A stretch of DNA of 8,543 bases from an uncultured bacterium (GTDB taxonomy: Bacteria; Gemmatimonadota; Gemmatimonadetes; Longimicrobiales; RSA9). Below the pieces are notes generated by a model, which was not told where the DNA came from, searched no databases, and saw only the letters and a list, made by a program, of their open reading frames with translations. Numbering within the stretch: position 1 is the stretch's first letter; the number at the start of each line of letters is the position of its first letter. The stretch lies in the NCBI GenBank assembly GCA_937889645.1, contig CALBZE010000027.1:1-8543 (forward strand), given 5' to 3'. A program made the position numbers and the translations under genes. Shown piece by piece: positions 1 through 7,216 of the stretch.

Positions 1-83
1 CCCTGCCCCCTGCCCCCTGCCCCCTGACACCCGACACCCGACACCTGACCCCTACCTGAGCCCCGAGCCCCGAGCCCCGAGCC
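1..83. repeat. Degenerate heptamer array 1 (3' of ahcY)
   Basis: About eleven 7-bp units follow each other: CCCTGCC three times, then CCCTGAC, ACCCGAC twice, ACCTGAC, a phase slip at about 50-53, ACCTGAG, and CCCCGAG three times. The consensus is NCCYGAS. The array runs up to the ahcY stop codon (84-86) and may continue beyond the left edge of the window. All C-rich strands point the same way as in the two other arrays (1612-1653 and 1943-2012). No spacers or dyads are seen, so it is not a CRISPR. Its function is unknown. Short heptamer arrays between genes are known from cyanobacteria (STRR elements), but no relationship is claimed. Confidence 0.9.
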
Positions 84-1574
<1,491 letters not shown>

Positions 1575-1580
1575 GTCGAT

Positions 1581-1587
1581 TCCCCTT
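1581..1587 (-). promoter_or_regulatory. Ribosome binding site that decides the ahcY start
   Basis: On the minus strand AAGGGGA is followed by six bases and then GTG (1574-1572). The in-frame GTG at 1601 and the ATGs at 1661 and 1700 have no comparable site, and the last two lie in repeat DNA. Confidence 0.65.
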
Positions 1588-1611
1588 GTTTCCCTGTCCA
1601 CAAATGGAACT

Positions 1612-1653
1612 CCCTGGCCACTGAGCCCTGAGCCCTGACACCTGACACCTGAT
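1612..1653. repeat. Degenerate heptamer array 2 (5' of ahcY)
   Basis: Six 7-bp units: CCCTGGC, CACTGAG, CCCTGAG, CCCTGAC, ACCTGAC, ACCTGAT. The consensus and orientation match arrays 1 and 3. It lies about 40 bp upstream of the ahcY GTG, on the ahcY side of the hairpin cluster. The ahcY reading frame runs through it without a stop on the minus strand and yields a low-complexity Gly/Ser/Gln/Cys peptide, which invites an over-long start call. Confidence 0.85.
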
Positions 1654-1667
1654 TCCCGCATCCAACC

Positions 1668-1920
1668 GGGCGCGCCTGCGGCGCGCGGGGGCGGCCGCAC
1701 GTCGTGCGGCGGGGTACGGCCGCCTTCGGCGGCGGGCCGGCGGCCGTCGGCTACGCCGGCGGCGGGGACGGCCGGCTGCGCCGGCGGGTGGCGGCGGCTG
1801 CGCCGCCGCGGGGTGAGCCGCCTGCGGCGGCGGGGGTGGCGGCCTTCGGCCGCGGGTGGCCCCTTCGGGGCGGGTACGGCCGCCCTCGTGCGGCCGGGTG
1901 CGGCGCGCTACGCGCGCGGG
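1668..1920. repeat. Tandem array of about 11 GC hairpins, pitch about 23 nt
   Basis: Eleven short inverted repeats follow one another (plus-strand arm/loop/arm): 1670-1676/1677-1679/1680-1686; 1694-1700/1701-1703/1704-1710; 1719-1724/1725-1727/1728-1733; 1743-1751/1752-1754/1755-1763 (one G·T); 1771-1776/1777-1779/1780-1785; 1791-1798/1799-1801/1802-1809; 1817-1822/1823-1825/1826-1831; 1839-1844/1845-1847/1848-1853; 1859-1863/1864-1866/1867-1871; 1878-1883/1884-1889/1890-1895; 1903-1908/1909-1911/1912-1917. Ten have a three-base loop. Each is followed at once by GGG, GGGG or GGGGG. Stem sequences differ from copy to copy while pairing is kept. Read on the minus strand the triloops are GCA, GAA or GTA in nine of eleven, always closed by C-G. 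It lies between sahR and ahcY, flanked by heptamer arrays. The function is unknown to me. Confidence 0.85.
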
Positions 1921-1942
1921 CCCGCGACCTCAGTGCGCCCCC

Positions 1943-2012
1943 CCCTGAGCCCTGAGCCCTGAGCCCTGACGCCTGACGCCCGACACCTGACACCTGACAC
2001 CTGACACCTGAC
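1943..2012. repeat. Degenerate heptamer array 3 (3' of the sahR-like gene)
   Basis: Ten consecutive 7-bp units in register: CCCTGAG three times, CCCTGAC, GCCTGAC, GCCCGAC, ACCTGAC four times. A partial unit, ACCCGCC, follows. Neighbouring units tend to be identical, as expected if the array grows by slippage or unequal exchange. The array ends 13 bp from the stop codon of the regulator gene (2026-2028) and has the same orientation as arrays 1 and 2. Confidence 0.92.
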
Positions 2013-2025
2013 ACCCGCCTTCCCC

Positions 2026-2964
2026 CTACCTCACCGCCGTCCCCACAAACAACCCCGGCCCGCGCGCTCCCGTCTCCACCGGCAACTCCATCCAACGCGC
2101 CCCCAGCAACCCTGCGCCCACCACCCAGCGTCCGAACTCGTCTCCCGAGAACCCCAACCACACATGCCCCATCTCCTGCCGATACTCCTCCCGGTCGTGC
2201 GGGACCATGTCCACCACCACGAGCCGCCCGCCGGGCCGCAGGACCCGCGCCACCTCCCGGAATGCCTCGCCCGGATCGACCAGGTGATGCAGCACCAGCA
2301 GGATCAGGGCGACGTCGAGCTGAGCATCGTCGATCGGCAGCGCTTCCAGCCGCCCGGCCCGCACTTCCGCGTTCGGCACGCCCGCGAGCCGCTGCCGCGC
2401 CGCCGCCCGCATCTCCGCCGAGTCGTCGACCGCGATCACCCGCTCGACGAACGGCGCGACCAGCGCCGACACCTGCCCCGTGCCGCACCCCAGGTCGCCC
2501 ACGGTCCACCGCGCGTCCAGCAGCCCGAGCAGCCCCATCAGGTCCGCGCGCGGGCCGAACAGCTCGCCGCGCAGCCGGTCCCAGTCGCCCGCGGCCGTCG
2601 AGAAGAACTCCTGCGACTTCGTGCGACGCTGCTCCAGCACCGCCTGCAACCGCCGCGCGTCCTCCTCGGCCGCCGCGAGCCCCGAGACCTGCTCGCGCAC
2701 GAGCCGCCAGAGTCGCCGCGATGAGGCGTCCAGACGGTCGACCAGCCGGTAGTACCGGCTCGTCCCCTCCGGCCGCGCCTCGACCCAGCCCTCGTCCAAG
2801 AGCACCTTCAGGTGCCGGCTCACCGTCGACTGCGGGAGCCGCAGCACCGCGCACAGCTCCCCGACCGAGAGCTCGTGGCGCTCGAGCACCAGCAGCAACC
2901 GGCACCGCGTCGTGTCGGCCAGCGCAGCCAGCCGTTCGAAGATCGTGGGCGAACCCCGTACCAT
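2026..2964 (-). CDS. sahR: ArsR-family regulator fused to a SAM/SAH-binding methyltransferase domain (SahR-like)
   Basis: This 312-residue protein has two domains. Residues about 8-75 form an ArsR-type winged helix: FERLAALADTTR, then LSVGELCAVL, the recognition helix PQSTVSRHLKVL at 44-55, and a wing ending in SRYYRL. After a helical linker (about 78-125), residues about 126-312 are a class I methyltransferase fold with motif I DLGCGTG (157-163), a following acidic VIAVDDS, VLHHLVDP, and VLRPGGRLVVVD. ArsR proteins with this C-terminal domain are known in Proteobacteria as SahR, a SAH-responsive regulator of ahcY and other methionine-cycle genes. Location next to ahcY supports that role here; transfer to this organism is inference. 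The ATG at 2964 has only a weak ribosome site and lies 5 bp from a palindrome that may be its own operator. It could instead be an ordinary ArsR-methyltransferase fusion with another target. Domain assignment is firm, the SahR name less so. Confidence 0.85.
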   Translation of the reverse strand: MVRGSPTIFERLAALADTTRCRLLLVLERHELSVGELCAVLRLPQSTVSRHLKVLLDEGWVEARPEGTSRYYRLVDRLDASSRRLWRLVREQVSGLAAAEEDARRLQAVLEQRRTKSQEFFSTAAGDWDRLRGELFGPRADLMGLLGLLDARWTVGDLGCGTGQVSALVAPFVERVIAVDDSAEMRAAARQRLAGVPNAEVRAGRLEALPIDDAQLDVALILLVLHHLVDPGEAFREVARVLRPGGRLVVVDMVPHDREEYRQEMGHVWLGFSGDEFGRWVVGAGLLGARWMELPVETGARGPGLFVGTAVR

Positions 2965-2969
2965 TATCC

Positions 2970-2985
2970 ATCCGTCTAGCCGGAT
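2970..2985. promoter_or_regulatory. Palindrome, candidate operator of the SahR-like regulator
   Basis: ATCCGTCTAGCCGGAT is symmetrical at 14 of 16 positions (arms ATCCG/CGGAT, centre CTAG with one mismatched pair). It lies directly upstream of the regulator ATG, where a bound dimer would block transcription. ArsR-family proteins usually bind such dyads and often repress themselves. A minus-strand TTGACT (3016-3011) could be the -35 element of the promoter, but no good -10 lies at the expected distance. No second copy of the palindrome was seen near ahcY. Confidence 0.45.
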
Positions 2986-3255
2986 GAAAGGTTGCGAGTG
3001 CGGACGCCGGAGTCAAGCCCGGAGCGCGGGCGCCGCGGGCGACCGCCGTACTCACGCCACGCACGACCGCCGGGCTCGCTCCGCGGGGCCCGCCGTGCCC
3101 GCACCGCCGGTGACCGCCGCGTTCGCGCCGTCGTCCGAAATCGAGTGGAGCTTTCCCGGGGATCGCGTTGTATATTCGTCCCGACATCCATCGAGTCGGG
3201 CCGGACATCACCCCGATCCTCGACCATTTGCAATCGGCCAACAGGAGTTGTGGCT
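2986..3255. other. Divergent intergenic region (regulator / OmpA-like lipoprotein)
   Basis: About 290 bp separate the two divergent start codons; the part beyond the palindrome at 2970-2985 is listed here. It holds the weak TTGACT box on the minus strand (3016-3011) and a possible -10 on the plus strand (3171-3176). Open frames cross it on both strands, but they lack ribosome sites and recognisable protein sequence. No RNA gene is seen. Confidence 0.5.
3171..3176 (+). promoter_or_regulatory. Possible -10 box for the OmpA-like lipoprotein gene
   Basis: TATATT matches five of six positions of the sigma-70 -10 consensus in an otherwise very GC-rich stretch, preceded by CGTTG. No convincing -35 hexamer lies 16-18 bp upstream. 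If used, transcription would begin near 3183, leaving a leader of about 70 nt before the ATG at 3256. Confidence 0.35.
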
Positions 3256-3936
3256 ATGCAATCGAACGGAACGGTTCGCATGAGCGCGCTGGCGCTGGTC
3301 GGCGCGCTCGTTGCCGGCGCGGGCTGCGCGCAGATGAGCAAGATGCAGCGTGGCGCGGTGATCGGCGCGGCGGGTGGCGCTGCGGTCGGCGCGGCCGTCG
3401 GCAAGGCGACGGGATCGACGGCGCGTGGCGCGATCATCGGCGCGGCGGTCGGCGGCGCCGCAGGCGCGATCATCGGGCGGCAGATGGACAAGCAGGCCGA
3501 GCAGCTCGCGATGTCGATCCCGGGCGCGACGGTGCAGCGCGTCGGCGAGGGGATCGTGGTGACCTTCGACAGCGGGATCCTGTTCGACTTCGACAGGGCG
3601 GAGCTCAAGCCCGCCGCCCGCGAGAACCTGGCGAACCTCGCCAGGAGTCTGAACGAGTACCAGGGGACGGAGGTCCTCCTCGTCGGGCACACGGACTCGG
3701 TCGGGTCCGACGAGTACAACCAGGCGCTTTCGGAGCGGCGTGCACAGGCCGCGCGGAGCTACCTGATCTCCCTCGGCGTCTCGCCGCTGCGCATCAAGGC
3801 GGTCGGCCGCGGGGAGTCCGAGCCGATCGCGTCGAACGACACGGAGGCCGGCCGGGCCGAGAACCGCCGCGTCGAGGTCGCGATCTTCGCCGGCGAGGAG
3901 ATGCGGCGCCAGGCGCAGGCGGGGGTCAGCGAGTGA
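3256..3936 (+). CDS. OmpA-family lipoprotein with glycine zipper (YiaD/Pal-like)
   Basis: This 226-residue envelope protein is expected to tether the outer membrane to peptidoglycan. The N-terminus has a short basic start, a hydrophobic stretch (about 10-22) and C24 in VAGAGC, which looks like a lipobox although the -3 residue is Gly rather than the usual Leu. Residues 33-75 are a glycine zipper (GAVIGAAGGAAVG, then GAIIGAAVGGAAG). The OmpA C-terminal domain fills about 100-215, with FDFDRAELKP, GHTDSVGS, YNQALSERRA and the closing ENRRVEV. D147 and R162 are spaced like the diaminopimelate-binding pair D271/R286 of E. coli OmpA. The start is set by AGGAG at 3243-3247, eight bases before the ATG. 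The frame is open further upstream, but without a ribosome site, and the lipoprotein signal begins here. It is monocistronic, followed by a terminator. YiaD-like is the closest architecture known to me. Confidence 0.93.
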   Translation: MQSNGTVRMSALALVGALVAGAGCAQMSKMQRGAVIGAAGGAAVGAAVGKATGSTARGAIIGAAVGGAAGAIIGRQMDKQAEQLAMSIPGATVQRVGEGIVVTFDSGILFDFDRAELKPAARENLANLARSLNEYQGTEVLLVGHTDSVGSDEYNQALSERRAQAARSYLISLGVSPLRIKAVGRGESEPIASNDTEAGRAENRRVEVAIFAGEEMRRQAQAGVSE

Positions 3937-3962
3937 TCGTCCGACGCTCTCGCGCATAGGAC

Positions 3963-3993
3963 CGGGCCCCGAGTGCCGTGCTCTCGGGGCCCG
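3963..3993 (+). terminator. Terminator after the OmpA-like lipoprotein gene
   Basis: Perfect 11-bp arms CGGGCCCCGAG (3963-3973) and CTCGGGGCCCG (3983-3993) enclose a 9-nt loop, 26 bp after the stop codon. The tail (TTCGCTTCTG) is only moderately T-rich, so efficiency as an intrinsic terminator is uncertain. Confidence 0.7.
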
Positions 3994-4102
3994 TTCGCTT
4001 CTGCGGGCGTACTCGTATGCGCCGGGCCATGGCGCCGCGGTCATTGCGAAACCCGGGGAATTCTGCAACCGTACAGGCGCCCGGCGCATCCAATCCAGGT
4101 GC

Positions 4103-4194
4103 GGACGGCAAACGCCCTGCACCGCGGACGGCAGACGCCCGGCATCGCCGACGGCAGATGCCCCGCATTGCGGGCGGCCACCGCGCCCGGCGCC
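4103..4194. repeat. 23-bp imperfect direct repeat, 3-4 copies
   Basis: Units at 4103-4125, 4126-4148 and 4149-4171 share the core GACGGCARAYGCCC and align without gaps; a fourth, degraded unit fills 4172-4194. Units 2 and 3 each carry a small triloop hairpin in phase: CGGC-ATC-GCCG (4140-4150) and CCCGC-ATT-GCGGG (4162-4174). The array sits in the 347-bp spacer between the lipoprotein and protease genes. The rest of that spacer holds the terminator (3963-3993) and the protease ribosome site. No clear promoter or RNA gene is seen there. Confidence 0.75.
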
Positions 4195-4274
4195 ACAGGC
4201 TCGACTCACCCACGTCGCGGACGCTCGCCCCGCAGTCGCGAGCCGAGCGATCACCCTGACCCTTCAACCCGGAC

Positions 4275-4280
4275 GGAGGG
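4275..4280 (+). promoter_or_regulatory. Ribosome binding site of the M16 protease gene
   Basis: GGAGGG is followed by ACC and then ATG at 4284. The spacing is short, but the match is strong and the protein begins with a good signal peptide. Confidence 0.7.
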
Positions 4281-4283
4281 ACC

Positions 4284-7049
4284 ATGGAGCGACGATTCTC
4301 ACGATTGTTCGCGGCCCTGCTCGTACTGCTCCTCACCCCGGCGGCCGCGGTATCGCAGACTCGCGCATCGGTCGACATCCCGTATCAGAAATTCGTGCTC
4401 GACAACGGCCTCACGCTCATCGTCCACGAAGACCACAAGGCGCCGATCGTGGCGGTCAACGTGTGGTACCACGTGGGCTCGAAGAACGAGAAGCCGGGGA
4501 AGACCGGGTTCGCGCACCTGTTCGAGCACCTGATGTTCAACGGGAGCGAGAACCACGACGACGACTACTTCCAGCCTCTCGAGCGAGTCGGCGCGACGGA
4601 CCTGAACGGCACGACGTCCATGGACCGGACGAACTACTTCCAGAACGTGCCGACGAGCGCGCTGGACCTCGCTTTGTGGCTGGAATCGGACCGCATGGGC
4701 CACCTGCTCGGCGCGGTGACGCAGGCGAAGCTGGATGAGCAGCGCGGCGTCGTGCAGAACGAGAAGCGCCAGGGCGAGAACCAGCCGTACGGCCGGGTCT
4801 GGAACACGATCTTCGAGAACGTCTTCCCGAAGGGTCACCCGTACTCGTGGCCGGTGATCGGCTCGATGGAGGATCTCGATGCGGCGACGCTCGAGGACGT
4901 GCACGAATGGTTCCGGACGTATTACGGCCCGAACAACGCGGTGCTCGTCGTCGCGGGCGACGTCGACACGGAGGAGGTCAGGCGCAAGGTCGAGCACTAC
5001 TTCGGCGACATCCCGCCGGGCCCGCCGATCGCGAAGCAGCAGAGCTGGATCGCGAAGCGGACCGGCGAGCAGCGGGCCCGAATGGAAGACCGGGTGCCGC
5101 AGGCGCGGATCTACAAGGTCTGGAACATCCCGGGCTGGGCGACCGCCGAGGCCGACCAGCTCACTCTCGTCGGGAACGTCCTGTCGTCCGGCAAGACCTC
5201 GCGGCTCTACAAGCGGCTGGTCTACGACGAGCAGATCGCGACCGACGTCTCCGCCTACGTCTACGGCGCCGAGATCGCGGGCCTCTTCGTGATGGTGGCG
5301 ACGGTGCGGCCGGGCGGCGACATAGCCGCGGTCGAGCGGGCGATGGACGAGGAGATGGCGCGCTTCCTCGCCGAGGGACCGACGCCGCGGGAGCTGGAGC
5401 GCGTGAAGGCCCAGTGGCGCTCGTCGTTCATCCGCGGCGTCGAACGGATCGGCGGGTTCGGCGGCAAGTCCGACGTCCTTGCCCAGGGCGAGGTGTTCGC
5501 CGGCCGGCCGGACCACTACAAGGTCCGTGAGGAGCGCATCGCGGCGGCGACGCCCGAAACGCTTCGCCAGGTCGCGCGCGAGTGGCTCTCCGACGGCGTG
5601 TTCGTCCTCGAGGTCCACCCGTACCCGCAACAACTCAAGGCCGCGTCCGCCGGCGCGGACCGCTCGCGGCTGCCGGAGGTCGGGACGCCTCCCGTCGCGG
5701 AGTTCCCCGAGATCCAGACCGCGACGCTCTCCAACGGCCTCAAGATCGTCCTCGCCGAGCGGCACAGCGTCCCCGTAGTGCAGTTCCGCCTGCTGGTGGA
5801 CGCCGGCTACGCCGCGGATCCGCCGGGCGCGCCGGGGACGGCCAGCCTGGCCATGAACATGCTGGACGAGGGGACCAAGCGACGCAACGCGCTCGAGATC
5901 AGCGAGGAACTCGCGCGACTGGGCGCGACGCTCAGCACCGGCGCGGACCTCGACATGTCCATGGTTTACTTCTCGGCCCTGCGGGAGAACCTGGACGCGT
6001 CGCTCGAGCTCTTCGCCGACGTCGTCCTGAACCCCGCGTTCCCCGAGGCAGACTTCGAGCGGCTGAAGAACCAGCAGATCGCGGCGATCCAGCGCGAGAA
6101 GGTTTCGCCGGTCTCGATCGCGCTCCGTGTCTTCCCGCGCCTGCTCTACGGCGAGGGGCACGCATACGGCAAGCCCCTCACCGGGTCGGGGACCGAGGAA
6201 TCGGTCCGGGCGCTCACCCGTGCCGACCTCGAGCGGTACCACCGAACGTGGTTCAAGCCGAACAACGCGACGCTGGTCGTGGTCGGCGCGACGTCGCTCG
6301 ACGAGATCCGGCCGAAGCTCGAGCGGCTGTTCCGCGACTGGAAGCCGGGCGATGTGCCGAAGAAGAACATCGGGCGCGTGGAGCACAAGGATCGCTCCGT
6401 CGTCTACCTCATCGACCGGCCCGGCTCCCAGCAGTCGATCATCTTCGCCGGCCACATCATCCCGCCCAAGGCGAATCCGCGCGAGCTCGCGTTCGAGCTG
6501 CTGAACGACGCGCTGGGCGGCAACTTCACCTCGCGCATCAACATGAACCTGCGCGAGGACAAGCACTGGTCCTACGGCGCGTTCACGATCGCCTATGACG
6601 CCGAGGGACAGCGGCCGTTCATCGTCTACGCGCCGGTCCAGACGGACAAGACCAAGGAGTCGATGGTGGAAGTGCTCGCCGAGCTGCGCGGCATCGTCGG
6701 CGATCGGCCGCTCACGCAGGACGAGCTCTCGCTGGTGAAGTCCCAGCGCACGCTCAGCATGCCCGGGAGCTGGGAAACGATGAGCGCGGTCGCCAGCTCG
6801 ATCAGTTCGCTGGTCCGCTTCGGCCTCCCGCTGGACCACTACCGGACCCTCGCGGACCGGATCCGCGCGACGACGCTCGATGAAGCGTCCGGCGTCGCCC
6901 GGGAGTTCATCCACCCCGACCGGCTGGTCTGGGTCGTGGTCGGCGATCGGGCGCGGATCGAGGCCGGGATCCGCGAGCTCGGCCTGGGCGAGATCCGGTT
7001 CCTGGATGCGGACGGGAACCCGTTGGGCGAGCGGACGGCGTTGAGGTAG
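4284..7049 (+). CDS. Secreted M16 family zinc metallopeptidase, two fused M16 halves
   Basis: This 921-residue protein is probably periplasmic. Residues 1-25 are a signal peptide (basic ERRFSR, hydrophobic LFAALLVLLLTPAAA, cleavage near VSQ). The first peptidase domain (about 35-190) carries the inverted zinc motif HLFEH with H78, E81 and H82; E160 in VVQNEKR is the likely third ligand, with E153 seven residues before it as in pitrilysin. A non-catalytic M16 C domain follows (about 200-400). The second M16 half begins near 480 (TATLSNGLKIVLAE) but has MNMLDEG where HxxEH should be, so it is inactive. Its later part keeps the Arg/Tyr substrate-clamp region (SRINMNLREDKHWSYG, about 750-767). 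Families of this type degrade peptides inside a closed two-half chamber. Many Gram-negative bacteria encode the halves as two genes; here they are one. The true substrate is not evident. No operon partner is seen. Confidence 0.95.
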   Translation: MERRFSRLFAALLVLLLTPAAAVSQTRASVDIPYQKFVLDNGLTLIVHEDHKAPIVAVNVWYHVGSKNEKPGKTGFAHLFEHLMFNGSENHDDDYFQPLERVGATDLNGTTSMDRTNYFQNVPTSALDLALWLESDRMGHLLGAVTQAKLDEQRGVVQNEKRQGENQPYGRVWNTIFENVFPKGHPYSWPVIGSMEDLDAATLEDVHEWFRTYYGPNNAVLVVAGDVDTEEVRRKVEHYFGDIPPGPPIAKQQSWIAKRTGEQRARMEDRVPQARIYKVWNIPGWATAEADQLTLVGNVLSSGKTSRLYKRLVYDEQIATDVSAYVYGAEIAGLFVMVATVRPGGDIAAVERAMDEEMARFLAEGPTPRELERVKAQWRSSFIRGVERIGGFGGKSDVLAQGEVFAGRPDHYKVREERIAAATPETLRQVAREWLSDGVFVLEVHPYPQQLKAASAGADRSRLPEVGTPPVAEFPEIQTATLSNGLKIVLAERHSVPVVQFRLLVDAGYAADPPGAPGTASLAMNMLDEGTKRRNALEISEELARLGATLSTGADLDMSMVYFSALRENLDASLELFADVVLNPAFPEADFERLKNQQIAAIQREKVSPVSIALRVFPRLLYGEGHAYGKPLTGSGTEESVRALTRADLERYHRTWFKPNNATLVVVGATSLDEIRPKLERLFRDWKPGDVPKKNIGRVEHKDRSVVYLIDRPGSQQSIIFAGHIIPPKANPRELAFELLNDALGGNFTSRINMNLREDKHWSYGAFTIAYDAEGQRPFIVYAPVQTDKTKESMVEVLAELRGIVGDRPLTQDELSLVKSQRTLSMPGSWETMSAVASSISSLVRFGLPLDHYRTLADRIRATTLDEASGVAREFIHPDRLVWVVVGDRARIEAGIRELGLGEIRFLDADGNPLGERTALR

Positions 7050-7067
7050 CGCGATTCGATCTCGACA

Positions 7068-7115
7068 GAGCGGTGTTCACGACACAAGTGCTGACAACAG
7101 TGTTCGATACCGCTC
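7068..7115. other. Imperfect stem-loop in the 3' region of the protease gene
   Basis: Arms GAGCGGT (7068-7074) and ACCGCTC (7109-7115) pair perfectly. Inside, CGACAC and GTGTTCG pair with one bulged T, leaving a loop of about 14 nt. It lies between the protease stop codon and the strong terminator, so it would be in the 3' untranslated RNA. It may be a processed 3' RNA or just structure near the terminator; nothing further can be recognised. Confidence 0.4.
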
Positions 7116-7141
7116 AGGGTGGTAGAAATTCTCGTTGCTAA

Positions 7142-7180
7142 GAGAAAGCGGAGCCGAGGATTCCTCGGCTCCGCTTTCTC
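7142..7180. terminator. Bidirectional terminator between the M16 protease and darG
   Basis: A 17-bp perfect stem (left arm 7142-7158, right arm 7164-7180; left arm begins GAGAAAGCGG) has a 5-nt loop GATTC, itself almost self-complementary. The outer ends are A-rich on the left and T-rich on the right (CTTTCTCCTCT), so it can serve both strands. It lies between two converging genes that end at 7049 and 7217. Confidence 0.88.
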
Positions 7181-7216
7181 CTCTGCGAAGTGTGCACGCG
7201 GTCGCAACCGCCCTCT

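Noticed and set aside
1943..2012. CRISPR-like array
   Set aside because: Units are 7 bp, contiguous and without spacers, and no cas genes are present.
1575..2025. SAH riboswitch upstream of ahcY
   Set aside because: I could not find the conserved core of the known SAH riboswitch; the spacer consists of the hairpin and heptamer repeats.
1751..3241. Open frame of almost 500 codons on the minus strand overlapping the regulator
   Set aside because: It runs through the hairpin and heptamer repeats and gives Ala/Gly/Arg-rich low-complexity sequence; the ArsR-methyltransferase frame in the same stretch is clearly the coding one.
2992..3255. N-terminal extension of the lipoprotein frame back to 2992
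   Set aside because: No ribosome site there, an Arg-rich non-conserved peptide, and a proper lipoprotein signal beginning at 3256 behind AGGAG.
4299..6914. Very long open frame on the minus strand opposite the M16 protease
   Set aside because: Its product is rich in Arg, Leu, His and Asp without domains, as expected for the antisense of a GC-rich gene; the plus-strand protein has signal peptide, catalytic motifs and a ribosome site.
7068..7115. Integron attC site
   Set aside because: The imperfect palindrome lacks the paired core sites (RYYYAAC and GTTRRRY), and no integrase or cassette order is seen.
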